This document shows positions 11,223 to 22,905 of a stretch of DNA of 64,000 bases, piece by piece. The notes below the pieces were generated by a model that saw only the letters and a program-made list of their open reading frames with translations, was not told the origin of the DNA and searched no databases. The stretch comes from Macquaria australasica (Eukaryota > Chordata > Actinopteri > Centrarchiformes > Percichthyidae), in NCBI GenBank assembly GCA_005408345.1, contig SEMN01000159.1:682001-746000 (forward strand), read 5' to 3'. The translations under genes were made by a program, and so were the position numbers. The first letter of the stretch is position 1. Each line of letters begins with the position of its first letter.

Positions 11223-11780
11223 AATGATAATAAAAATGATAATAAAAATTATGATGGGGTATGACACTTTATGACACTAGTGGCATGAGGTGATTGGCTA
11301 TTTTAATGGTCACATTTAAAAGTTAGGCTATATGTTAGACTATAAGGATTCGTAAGTACATTAAATGTACGAATAGTCCTACATAAGACAATATACCGAA
11401 ATTTTGGAAACCTAGTGCGTTTTGTTATTTATAAGAAAGAGGCGGCAGGAGAGAAGTAAGTTACAAAGGCAAGGTAAGCCTACTAAATGAATTATTTGTA
11501 AGAAATGTATCCTTTGAAAATGTTGGAAATTGTTACTACATAGTTCCCAGATACTTATTATAACATAACCCTATTTTCTGACAGATTTGGGGTTGAAGTG
11601 AAGCTCCAGTAGGCCTATTTGAATTGCCTTCTATACCTGGCAACCCTTCAGGGTGTGAACTGGATCGTAAAAAGGGGATCACTGCCCACCTTTTTGTCAG
11701 AGTAGCCCTTAGGACATTTACAGTAATAGTTATTTCAGGCAATGCAAGCCTAAGATACTCTAACGACTGAAGAGACCTAT
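11223..11780. other. Non-coding, AT-rich
   Basis: Short TGATAA repeats at 11223-11250, then unique-looking sequence. No gene seen. Confidence 0.4.
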
Positions 11781-11903
11781 TCAATTCAATTCAATTCAGT
11801 TTTATTTATATAGCGCCATATCATAACAAAGTTATCTCAGGGCACTTTTTCGAATAGAGCAAGTCTAGACCGACTCTTTATATTTACAGAGACCCAACAG
11901 TTA
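11781..11903. repeat. Fish LINE 3'-UTR-type repeat fragment, copy 1
   Basis: Starts with tandem AATTC units and continues 'agttttatttatatagcgcc'. It matches 36633-36755 nearly base for base; a third, shorter relative is at 15380-15450. This terminus is widespread in teleost genomes. Confidence 0.75.
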
Positions 11904-12714
11904 CCTAGGTAATCAGATTTAGTTAGATGTATGCCTTTATGTTTTGATTTATTTTGTTAATTTGAATCGACAATATGATAATTAGCCTACGTTACCAATT
12001 TAGTGCTTGTTAGTAGTATCTTAAGTAGGCTACAGTTAACAACTAAAACTTAATTTTATTGCATACTGGGTTTAAACTGTCAGCCTGGCTTGGAAAAAAA
12101 TTCATGTTCCCATTTCTTGTTGACCATTCACTTTAATCTATCCATAGACTCTTGACTTGGTGGCTGGGCCCTGTTTAAACAAGTATGGAAAATGGAAGGT
12201 GAGAAGGGCTACAAATAGTAATTCGTATTAAACGTCTTACAAGTGAATGAAAGGAAACAGATAAATTGTACACCGTGTGAAAATAATCAGGATTTTTTAT
12301 TTACACTACCAACTTTTTCAGGTAATTCTAAAGTTTAAGTCGTGGGGAAGGGGTGTTGATTTCGTAACCTACGTTATTTTTGTTTTTCACAGGTTCACAT
12401 CAGACGTTCATTATTGGCCTGTGCTGGTTCTGAATGTGCCTTCTGTCAACAAAAGGACCTCGCAAATAAGCATCACCTTTACAAAAAGCATCTCAGATGC
12501 AGTTTATTTTTTGGAAAACAATCAAGGTATGGAGTAAAGCTGAACTATAGAGAGATGTATGGTGTCATTTAATTGTTTTAATTTGGAACTTGCTTTTCAG
12601 AGAAATTTGTGGTGGCCTGCTTCTGCAAGAACAGCAGACAAGCATCCAGAAGCCATTACCATTGCCCATTTTGCAATTTTAGAACTTTAACACAGTCATG
12701 CTACTTCATAAAGC

Positions 12715-12960
12715 TGTCACGGTCCGCCAAGTCAAGTAGTCTGTGTCTTGTGGTTTCCTGTTTTATTTTGGTAGTCTTTGTGTCATTCCCCATGTCCTGT
12801 CAAGTTTCCCGCCTGTGTGATTGTTCTAATGTGTTTCACCTGTGTCTTGTTGTCTCCTCCCCCTCAGTGTATTTAAGGTGTGTTTTCCATTCCTTCTTTG
12901 CCAGATTGTCTTATCCTCGTGTTTGTCTGCATTGTGGGTCCTTCGTTTGTGAGCCTGACA
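12715..12960 (+). mobile_element. Solo LTR (family 1) inside a zinc-finger exon
   Basis: A 246-bp element beginning TGTCACGGTCC and ending CCTGACA, flanked by the exact 5-bp duplication AAAGC (12710-12714 and 12961-12965). It carries 'gtatttaag', which may be its TATA box. Its start resembles three other LTRs in this window (20811, 51301 on the minus strand, and 51946). It splits a zinc-finger codon: removing the LTR and one duplication restores a His-x4-His end to the finger and an in-frame splice donor. Confidence 0.9.
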
Positions 12961-15379
12961 AAAGCATTTAAAAGGCATACATGGTAAGCGTTCTGCTGTG
13001 GCATCTACAAACATTTTAATATCTATGTCTACGTTGCAAGAGCTCAAAAGCTCTGTGTGAAATGTAGGTAAATTCTCAAAAAAAAAAAAATGCACAGTGG
13101 GCTCGAAGGTCTGTTAAAGACCCCCTCAAGCACTCACTAGTGGGACAGACATGCGTGGGGGGACTGATCTTAGTGTTGTTTAATTGAAAGTGCCTCATGC
13201 GTCACAGGAAAACCAAGCAAATAGATGGGTAGATGCAATAAAAAAAAACGAGTAAAATAATTTAGAATGCGAATGGAACAATGTGTTGAGCATTCAGAAA
13301 AATAACACGTATAATGACCATGTGAAATTAACAGCGGAATGTAAGTAATGAATATACAAATAATGAACAATATTACTTATCAAGTTACCTACATGTATTA
13401 AGAGAAAATTTATTATCAAGTGTTATGCAATTAATTAACAAAACACGTACAATAGCATTGTTTAAAAAAAACAACCTTGAATTTATTCTAGTCAATGCAG
13501 AGTAATGATAACTAATTGAGGGTAATTTTGAGGACAGTTTTACATGTTGGTCAATAAGTGTTATCTTATTCTGATCTTGGGGTGCGTGTTTTAGTTTTTA
13601 AAAAGTCCATTTTGATGGTGTGACCTATATAGTTATGTAATCTGTTTGCTGCATTTTCACAATGTCTGTCTCCTGCAGGTATTGCATCACACAACGGACA
13701 TGGTAATATGGCACTAATTCTTTGTCATTTGTTGTTGTTCTTTATTTTTTAAATCTAAAAAAAATTGCAATAATACCAATTTGGATGTCGATTGTGTTAA
13801 GTAACACTGCAGTAGCTTTCACAAGGTGTAAAAGCTATGGTGTGCAGTCAGAATAGTATTATTAAAGTCACATAGTATGTCTGTGTTTTAGCACATTACG
13901 TTTGAATTGAAAAATACTATAGTATGTCTTTAAAGTGCTGACTCCTAGGTTACATTTGTTGGTGCTTACTTTCACATCACATGAACAGTCTTGGAATACT
14001 GCTAAACATAGTCCCACAATTAGTCCCCCAGGAGGATCACTCTGCTCTGCCTTGTCCTTAAGATGTTGTATATAAAAAGGCTTATGAGACATATCAGTTT
14101 GTCACAGTATTGATGTGGATAAAAAGTTACCTCACAGCCATTGTTGTAGTTCAAATCCAGTGTACTGGGGTGCAGACGTCAAACAATCAAATTTGTGCTG
14201 GTGTGGAGGGTGACTGGACATCGAAGGATTTCTTTTGTGGATGCAACATTATCCCAGATGTGTAAGAATAATCTCATACATGTCAGACCCATGGCTGCCA
14301 TTGAAATCAAAGTGGTAATTCTTAGTTGTTTTTATAAAGAAGATTAGGGAGGATTTTCCCTTAATGTGTCCAATAATTTTCAGTTTCTCTACATTGACTA
14401 TTAAAGAAAAATATATTTTACTTCATTTAACGTTCACAGGAGTAGGCATTATTACTGAAAACGTAAACATTTGTAAAATGAATGAACTAAATAATAAACA
14501 TACAAAAATTGAAGACCTTGTTAATAATGACAGAAAAAGAAATGTACACAAGAGATTCTTAGCCATTAGCTACATATAAACGGGCAACTATCTATCTATC
14601 TAGTCGACGTAAAACGTAAAGATTTTGATCCAATTTAGGCAATGCTTTTCTTATACAGAGATGACATTCTGGAGTCTGTTAAAGCAGAAGACATTCTGAC
14701 AGATGCAGAGATAAAGGTAATAACATACATTATACATTTTGTCCAGTGAGCTGACAAAAATGTGTTTTTCACCTAAATGGCATTCACTAATTATACATAG
14801 CGTTCATGCTGGCAAAAACTTAATCTACATCTAATATTACAGGATTTGGAAAGAAACCTGCGGAGTGGGCATGTTCTCTCCAACAAGAATGTATCTGTGG
14901 AAACACAGAGGATTAGATCCAGCCCTTCGAAAACATTACAGTGAACATTTCACTTTATTCATTGACATAAAGGTATATAGAGAGTTGTCTTTTTGTCTTA
15001 TTTGAACAGACAACTCCTGATATTCAAAGGATTGAAAACAATGGTATGTGACTGAAAGATATCTTGAAATCAGGAAATTTTAAACACATTCCATATCCCA
15101 ATTTACATATTTAGCATATTAAATAATTGTCTTTGTAGGCCCAATTTTAGTTGTAATTCAGCACATGGTAAACAAGGATGACATTATGATATCACACCTC
15201 ATCCAACTGCACAGCTAAGGTTCTGTCAAGCCTGGGAAGGGGAAGAAATGCCACTTCCTTCATAGACCTCCATCCTCCCATGTAGTATTTCCCTGAATAT
15301 GCTGAATATGAATATGTATTATGAATAAGTGCAATGTGTCCACTGGCATTTGGTAAAATAATGTATAAAATATAAGAAC

Positions 15380-15450
15380 AGGAGTTATCTCAGGGCACTT
15401 TACATATACAGCAGGTCCAGACTATATTATTTACAGAGACCCAACATTCC
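15380..15450. repeat. Fish LINE 3'-UTR-type repeat fragment
   Basis: 'gttatctcagggcacttt' and 'tttacagagacccaaca' are shared with the copies at 11781 and 36633. Diverged. Confidence 0.55.
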
Positions 15451-17567
15451 CCCATTTGGTGGTACTGATGTGTTTGTAAAGATTTTGAAACTAATATACT
15501 GTTTAAATTTTTGGGAGGAAGCCCTTTTAGGCAGGGAAACGCTGGTGGACAGGGGAGAAATTACATGACTTACCAGATGCATTACAGGACTTTTAAGCAG
15601 AGGAGGGGAAAGGGAGGAATAGATGGACAGAGAAAATGTTGCCTTGCCAATTCACAGTTCACACAGCTTTTAAGTCTTGTATTGTTAATCACCTCTGTCA
15701 GCATGGTATATAAAATAGTTTTTTCCATGTTTCTTTTTTACCCCAGACCGAAGAGATTATCCAGTGACTGGAAAAAAAATCCTGTCAGTGCCCGGATCTG
15801 TAGCTGTGAAACAGCTATTCATTACAGAGGTCATTTTGCCAGAGGTAAGCTAATGAGGATATGTGCCAAATTATCAATTAGTACAAAAATTACATTTACA
15901 GCAAAAAATGAGTAATGGCCTAAGCGTCTAAGAGCTACGAGTGTCAATAGACTTTGGAGAATTTTGAGAACACCATTTGAAGAATAGATACCACAACTAC
16001 AAAATGGAAGCATGACTTTCTACTATAATTAATCTCTAGCTGTTGGAATCCAAACTGCAGTACTAAGTATGAATATCAATTTAAGTGAAAACATAAATGT
16101 ATACAATACTAAAAACTTCAATATGATTAAAGCTGTCAATTTTTCACATGCTTATTATTATTATTATTGTTGTTAATAATAATATTTTATTTTTTGTAGG
16201 TTTTGATTCAATGGTTGCAAAGCAACAGCAACGTGATGATACCGAGCAGAATCTGTGCTTCTGAAGAGCACATCTTCCAAGGAAAAGAAAAGGTACAGGA
16301 CATTGCTTACGTTGTGGGTGTGCATGTATGCCTACGTGAAATATCACTAAATCCATTCTGCCAGTCGTGGCATATAGTGGTTTTGCAGGTCAAGATGACA
16401 TCACTGTAATGACAGAATGTGGCACTGGTTCATTTACAGATTTTTTTTTTTTTTTTTTTTTTCCAGAGCTGCAGAGATGATAACGGGTGACACAGAAAGC
16501 ACAAAAGAAGTAACATTTTCATGCATTGCATGCATGTAAAAGAATAACAATGGAGCTGAATATAAGCCTAGTAGATGAATTTAATACAAAGATAATAAAT
16601 TGTGGGGTCCTTGATAAACAATACAAAACAGTTCACACTAGGAAATACTAAAACAGTAAACATAAACAACCTTAACAATGTCATTTAGTCATTGTCAATG
16701 TTATACATAAGATATATCATATGAAGGTATTGTCTGTTGCTTGATCATGAGACAATACAGCATCACTTCACTACTGTAACTTGAAGCAGCTTTTGTGCAC
16801 TCACAGGACACTAACAGTGCTACATTGATTGATTTGATTTGTATTGATCAAGCGCTGACTATTTGTTGCAACCATTTTTAAGTAATAATTAACATGAACC
16901 ATTAAGGTAAATCTGATTTATATACTGGCATTTCAAGGAACCCGCCTTAGTGTTTGTTCATTCAGTCACATACCCATTGCTTATTTCTGTAAATAGAATT
17001 TGACTTTAAGGTGTTGAATGACACAAATGTTGATAAAGACATCATTTATAGTTACAAAATATAACAAAATATGATCTATGATGATGTACTGTAAATGCTC
17101 TACATATTTGAAGCCTTAGTTGGGAACAACATCAATATATGGCTTTGACCACACTACTTTTTAACTGCAGGAAAACATTATTTTGAGAGACAGCATGGCT
17201 GCAGCTGACTGGTGCCGCAAGACAAAATTTGACGGAAAACTTAAAATTCCCGCTGTCCTTTCGATGGACAAAGAGGACCCAACTGAAACCATCCAGGATC
17301 TTAAGAGCTGGGAAGGTGATCATGATGAGGGTTCTCCAGTGGAACTTTTAACTTTTGTTTTTCCAAAAAAAATAGGACTATGAGACATTCTGCACAGAAC
17401 TTGTGGATAAGTTTTCTCCAGATTTGAGGAAGACTGATTCATCCTTGTGGACCCATGCTGCGGTCATAACAAACTCACGCTGTGCAGCCAAATTTAGCTG
17501 CAAAACTTCACTGTATACTGGGTTTTAAATATGTTATTTATATTGGAGTATTTTAACAAGGGGTTTT

Positions 17568-17585
17568 AATAAAGGTGCTAATAAA
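17568..17585 (+). terminator. Polyadenylation signals
   Basis: AATAAA occurs twice (17568-17573 and 17580-17585), 40-57 bases after the last stop codon of the decayed zinc-finger gene, which supports this as its former 3' end. Confidence 0.5.
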
Positions 17586-18984
17586 GAGTGAACAACAACA
17601 GCTGAATAGTGTCTTCATTACTGTGATATTTTTCCCATAGTGCAGCATCTCAAAGTCAAGACTATTAACTGAATAACATATTTTTTTCAGATATATTCAC
17701 TGATAGAAGTCCTTTAGTACATGATTTGAAATTATGATCCTGTGATGCACTGGGAAATGTAAATTAATTTCTTTTCAGTTTGTCTTTACTGCCTTGTAAC
17801 ATAAATAAAGCTTCTGTTTCATGCTAACTGTAAATATTTCTCATAACAGCTGCAAGGTTGTGGCCCCTAGACTTGCTAGCATTCTGCTGATCAGGGTCAG
17901 AAAAAAAATGATGAGATGGCAGCATCCACGGACAGCGGCAGCATTAAATTAATGCAAAAATCACGTCATGGAAATGCTACTTTTAATGAGTCTAATAACA
18001 TAGGCATCTCACTAACAGATGCCTCAAACAGCCGCAGCCGCAGCAGGTCAGTGGCAGCAGCAGCAGCCGCCTCGAACAGCAGCATCAGCTGTGGAAGGTC
18101 GGTGGCAGCTGCCTAAAATAGCAGGAGTTGTGGCCGGTCGGTGGCTGCTCAGGCTGCCACCGGAAATGCCACTGCTAGCCGCCGCAGCCACAAATTGAGC
18201 CAGCCCCTACTGGGTTAAAATAGGTTTAAATATGAAAAAAACAAAACTATTTTTTAAGGGTGTGGGGGCATGTGATTGACATGTGCCAATCACATGCCTA
18301 AGAATCACATGCCTAAGAAAGCTTGTTGTGTAAGTGTGTCTTTTAAAAGGTGAGATGTTACATTACATTTCACTGTCAAGTCAGTCACTTCAGTCACTTG
18401 ACCTCAGTTCAACTGACCATGTGTTTAACCTGCTGAAGGCCAGACTGAGGGAAAAAAAGTCCCCAAAACAAGGAATAAGTAAAGATGGCTGCAGCACAGG
18501 TCTGGCAAAACATCAACAGTTAGATGAAATAACTGTGAAAGGGGTCATTCGCAGTGACACCCATAGAGACTTATCAGGCAACTGTTTTCAGCTAAAAAGC
18601 TCACACTGTACACTACCTGCCCAGCACCAAACAGCAGACAGACACAGTTAGCAACTAGCTGATGAACATAGTGGAGCATTTAGCAGCTACAGAGCCAGAT
18701 ATTTTTCTCAAGACTTGGTGGAGACCAAAAATAGAGCAAAAAGGAGAGTGAATATTGCACTTACATTCGTCAGGTTGGCAGAAACACGACTCCGAATGTG
18801 TAAATAAAACTATTAACTTTACCTTATGTAGAACTTTAAATTATGTAGAAAGGGCTATAATTTCTTCACTGTTAATCTGATGTGGAGATACAAATTAAAA
18901 CTGAAAGTTTGCACTTTACCACCACAGACATCATTTCATTTCAAATCCAATATCCTTTAGTGGAGAGCCAGCACAACAGAAAGT
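17586..18984. other. Non-coding; Ser/Ala-type low-complexity block at 17916-18200
   Basis: The block has repeated GCAGC/GGTCGGTGGC words that translate to SRSRSVAAAAAASNSS-like sequence, then stops. It may be a fragment of an unknown mobile element. Nothing else coding is seen. Confidence 0.35.
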
Positions 18985-18989
18985 GTCAC

Positions 18990-19190
18990 TGTTAAGGTTC
19001 AAGGTACATTTATTAGTCATTCTACAACACAGGCCTGCACAATGAAATTAAAATTGTAGATTGCGTCATGCTACACACACAGAACATATATACAAATATC
19101 CAAAATTAGAATAGAATAAAAAGAAAAAGAAAATCAATATATACGGTTACTTATGTACATATTGAACAAAGTCAATATACTGCCTGACTC
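18990..19190 (-). mobile_element. LINE 3' UTR fragment
   Basis: Plus strand 'caaggtacatttattagtca' followed by 'acaatgaaattaaaat' resembles the 3' UTRs of fish LINEs in minus orientation. No coding part. Confidence 0.4.
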
Positions 19191-20810
19191 CAGTGGTTAA
19201 ACCAGTAAGTTTACATTTATACAAGCATGTTGTTTTTAGGCTTCAACTGCTCCCTCCACTTTCACCTAGTTTGTATTGTTCTGGGACACTCCCTTTTGGA
19301 GTTCTGGGAAATGCAGTAAAAATGCTCCATTACAGGATTTGTAATAGAATGTTTTTTACATTGTGGTACTGTATCTTCAGTTAAGGATATAAGTTCTTCC
19401 TATAAAACTGATTTTGTTGACTGTAGGTGTTTTCTCAGTAGGAATTCTCGTAAGAGGAGAGTGACTTCCTCTTATTAGAATGTATAACTGGCAAAGAACA
19501 TTAGTGTTGCTCAGTGTGTCCACTGTTCTTTGTTCATCATTGTGCACTGTGTCCTAATTTATTAGTACACAGAATTCTATTTTTGATGATGGATGATGGA
19601 TTCTGTTTAAGCAGTGTGATGATTGGTTGTTTCAGTATGAAGTTACGTGTGAAGGAGTGCTGACCAAGAGTTCTCCGAACAGGACCAGGAACTACGCGAC
19701 GAGGAAGGATCCTCCATTCAAATCTTAACAATCTCAGCTGCTCCTGCACTCTTACACGTCTGTTAGAGGTTAGAAGGAATAGCTGAAAGAGGTTAGGAAA
19801 TGTTCTATTTTAAATGGCGCTTACTAATTTACTGATTGGGACATCTTTAAGAGATATTATGGTTTGCTTGACATGAGGTGGTATGAGTTGCAGTGGCTCA
19901 AACTGGTTCAAAGGTCTCTTACCACAGGCTGAGCTAGTGCCTGTACATTGGTGAGCCCTGCCATGTCTTGCCAACAAACCAGAGCTGATTCTAATTTATT
20001 TTTCTAGATAGATGAATTAGATGAATCTCTCTCCATTTCAATAAAAACATTTTTACATAATTTTTGTGTTTTAGATGTTCCATGAAGACGTAAAAAACAG
20101 ATGCTTGAAGTTAAATCAGATCCATAAGACAAAGTTTCTAATCAGTTGATCTAGACCCAAAAAATAAAAAAAAAAAAAAAACTATGATTAAGCACATACA
20201 TACTTTAAAATATACTTTAACTTCTGCATGCATTTGCTACTTTATGGGTGGACTGAGGAGACTGCAGGACTCCAACACAGGCTTTAAGTAAGATCATCTC
20301 ATCATCAAGCTGAATCATCAGCATGAAGTAATAACATGCAACTTCTTTACATAAATGAACACCTTTTGCTTCACTCCTTTACCAGTTGGAACTGTACACC
20401 TATAAAGGGTTCTCTCTACAGGCTATTCTCAGAGACAGGGGCAACACATTTTGTCTCGTTCTCTCATTTTGTGTTTCAAAGTGGCCTTTCATGTGTTTGG
20501 ACGTGTCTTTTCTTTGATTGTCAGATGACTAATCTTGCTCAATCATATTTTCTCCAGTGGAGCAACATTGAGTCAAAATGTGGTCAGGTTTGTTTTTTCT
20601 AGACCAGATCTAATCCTGCCTGTATTGTGAGATCAGTCAAAAACATTTCTCATCTTCAGCTGATACAAAGTGACAACTTTAAGGTCTCACTGATTATAAT
20701 TACACCCCTATGAGTCTTTTTCGCTGCGTCAGATCATCAGGTGGGTTTTTTTAGTCTGATTGTGTTTTTCTCTTTTGATTTTATTTCTATTTTACTTTTT
20801 CAGTGCCTGC

Positions 20811-21008
20811 TGTCATGGTCCACAAAGGACTCTTGTCTGGACTCTCTTCGTGTAGTGTTCCTGGTGTTCCCCCTGCGTGTCTGTTCCTGTGGTTTTTCGT
20901 GAGTTTATTTTGGATTAATAAATCTTTGGACTTCTTCCGCCTCCCTGCCTACATCTGTCTGCGTTTGGGTCCTTCCTCTCTCTGCTGCCTTGATGGCACT
21001 TCACAACA
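20811..21008 (+). mobile_element. Solo LTR (family 1)
   Basis: 198 bp from TGTCATGGTCC to CACAACA, flanked by the exact duplication CCTGC (20806-20810 and 21009-21013). It contains AATAAA before 'ctgcgtttgggtccttcc', a block shared with the LTR at 51946-52359. The empty site is visible in the paralogous intron near 28405. Confidence 0.88.
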
Positions 21009-21030
21009 CCTGCTGTGTTTTTAATGCTTC

Positions 21031-21888
21031 TGTGAGGGACCGGGCAGGAAGGCACGAGGACGCAGAGGTATTTTCTTCCCAAAAGGGTTTTTTTTTTTAA
21101 TTTACCCAAGTCACAAAACATAAACAATAGTTCTGGGCCCATAAAAGAGGTCAACTAAACAGAACTAGTCAAAATAAATTAACAGAATTTAACAACATGT
21201 CAAGTCAAACCAAACCAAATCAAACTTCAAACTGACCTACCAAACAAAGAACACAGGGGAACATATATACTGGGTGATCAAACCAGTTTCCACACACGGG
21301 GGATTACATAAAACACTTAACATACTAATTAACTGAAAAGAAACCAATAACCTGGCAAGTCTCTCAACTGAAATAAACATCATACTAAACAAAGTCAAAG
21401 GAATCTTAAGTACTAGACTAAGTCAAATTCAATTTACAACAGGCTATTTAAAATAACCCGACTCTCCCCTTCAGGTGGTGGGTACTTGGTACCGTCCTAA
21501 TTGGCACTCCCTGTATTTAATGCCACTGCTTCCTGGGACTCATCTTTTGTCTAATCCTAGCCAGAGGACTCCAGCAGCAAAAGTATGGACCCCCCCCAGC
21601 ACCGGTAAAACAGAAAAAGAATTAAACCAACTCAAAATAACTTAACATTGTTAAACATACAAAAGTTAACTAAATGTGCGCGCTACAAAAGAGACTAATG
21701 TAATATTAACAAATGCCAAATAAACCTTAAGTATGTTATATGAACTAAAGAGTTTATGTGTGGTCATTTATGTGTTTCTATATGTGTAATGTGGTTAACA
21801 AAATGTGTCCAACTTAACCTACTATGTGACCGGGCATGGGGTTACTGACTCTTATGCTAATTGTGTGGCTGCAGATGCGGCCATCACA
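21031..21888. mobile_element. Solo LTR or small LTR element (family 2)
   Basis: 858 bp beginning TGTGAGGGACC and ending GGCCATCACA, with inverted ends TGTGA/TCACA, flanked by the exact 5-bp duplication GCTTC (21026-21030 and 21889-21893). The paralogous intron at about 28428-28455 runs straight through this site, confirming an insertion. No internal gag/pol coding is seen, so it is a solo LTR or a deleted element. Orientation is uncertain. Confidence 0.8.
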
Positions 21889-22164
21889 GCTTCATAAAGC
21901 ACTTTGTTACTTAGTGTTAAAAATTGCTATGCAAATACATTTATAATGCCTTTGTATGAGAAGTGGACAACACTATTCTGGTATTAATAGCCCACATCTA
22001 AGTCCTTCAAGTTATCTCCTGTTGTCCTTGCAGGTTCACCTACACAGATGATCCAAACTATGGCCTGATCCTTCAGAGTGTGAAAGGCCTGGCTGGAAGT
22101 TTTGAAGAACGTACCTACTGGGAGCTGCTGGTCAAGACAACAAACAACAAAATCATCTGACCTG

Positions 22165-22905
22165 AGGCCTGTACTACGAAGCAAGTTCAGCATACCCAGG
22201 ATGTCTTCGTTATCTGGCTTCACTAAACCTAACAATCGCGATCACGCTAAGCGGTCACACGACGCTGGTTATCAACTCGGTAAATCAACCCAGGGTTTCC
22301 CAATCTAGCCATGAGCACGTTCACATGAAAGAGGCGGTGTTTGCAGCATATGACCAATCACAAACATGACAAGTGTGCTGGCAGCAGAGCGGCATACTTT
22401 ACCAACGAAGAGCAAACTGTAATATTAGAATAATACAAAGAATTTAAACACATCATCCAGGCTAAATGCAACACAGCTGCAGCTGCTGAATGCAGGAAAG
22501 ACAGCTGGCAAAAAAACCCGACTGTGTGAATGCGCAAATTAACAGGCTTATAATATCACTGCCCCGTCAGGCTAAAATTGTCATACACTCCATAAGAATA
22601 CATCTAAACAACACATTCATTTAATGGAATACTACTGAGTCTTTCAGTCCGCGCACCGAACCCCACTTCTTTTCTATTGGTGATGTCATTTTCCAAGAGA
22701 ATTGATTGGTCAGTAGTCGGTGCTTTTGTACGCGTTGATCTGTTATCTCTAACATAACCTGCCCCGGAGCAGGTTAGACGTGCAGCATAAGTTACCATGG
22801 CGATTTACCCCGGTAAGAAGTGAACCACCGTCGTAACATTGAAAACCCAGAATTAAACCTGAAGTTACCTCGCTAACCCCAAATCCTGCTTCGTAGTACA
22901 GGCCT
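22165..22905. mobile_element. Harbinger-like non-autonomous DNA transposon
   Basis: 741 bp with perfect 18-bp terminal inverted repeats AGGCCTGTACTACGAAGC and a 3-bp target duplication CTG (22162-22164 and 22906-22908). Inside (about 22390-22510) is a relic of a Myb/SANT-like coding region (FTNEEQTVILE, then a stop, YKEFKHIIQAKCNTAAAAE), as in the second protein of PIF/Harbinger elements. No transposase is present. It landed in exon 3 of the dead DUF4430 gene. Confidence 0.85.

Larger units (their letters stand above)
12393..17528 (+). pseudogene. Decayed multi-exon gene with a C2H2 zinc finger, family unknown
   Basis: A chain of exon-like blocks with good splice sites lies on the plus strand: 12393-12526; 12601-12983 (interrupted by a solo LTR); a 24-nt microexon 13679-13702; 14659-14716; 14843-14972; 15747-15844; 16200-16292; 16467-16509; and a terminal exon from 17171 to the TAA at 17526-17528. 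Exons 1 and 2 join in frame to give ...YFLENNQEKFVVACFC, then a finger core HYHCPFCNFRTL. Exon 5 reads GVGMFSPTRMYLWKHRGLDP, but out of phase with the exon before it. Exons 6 and 7 join in frame (...ITEVILPE / VLIQWLQSN...). The last exon contains RDSMAAADWCRKTKFDGKLK and, after an A8 run, DYETFCTELVDKF in a shifted frame. Two AATAAA signals follow. The spliced blocks and family-like motifs show it was a real gene; the LTR and the phase breaks suggest it is dead. I do not recognise the family. Confidence 0.6.

Noticed and set aside
11045..11267. N-terminal isoleucine-rich start of the 694-codon LINE ORF as a membrane segment
   Set aside because: The first ~16 residues are translated from AAAATGATAAT simple repeat outside the LINE.
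16440..16464. Poly-T run as a retroposed poly-A tail
   Set aside because: It precedes an exon-like block as a polypyrimidine tract, and no retrocopy or target duplication was found.
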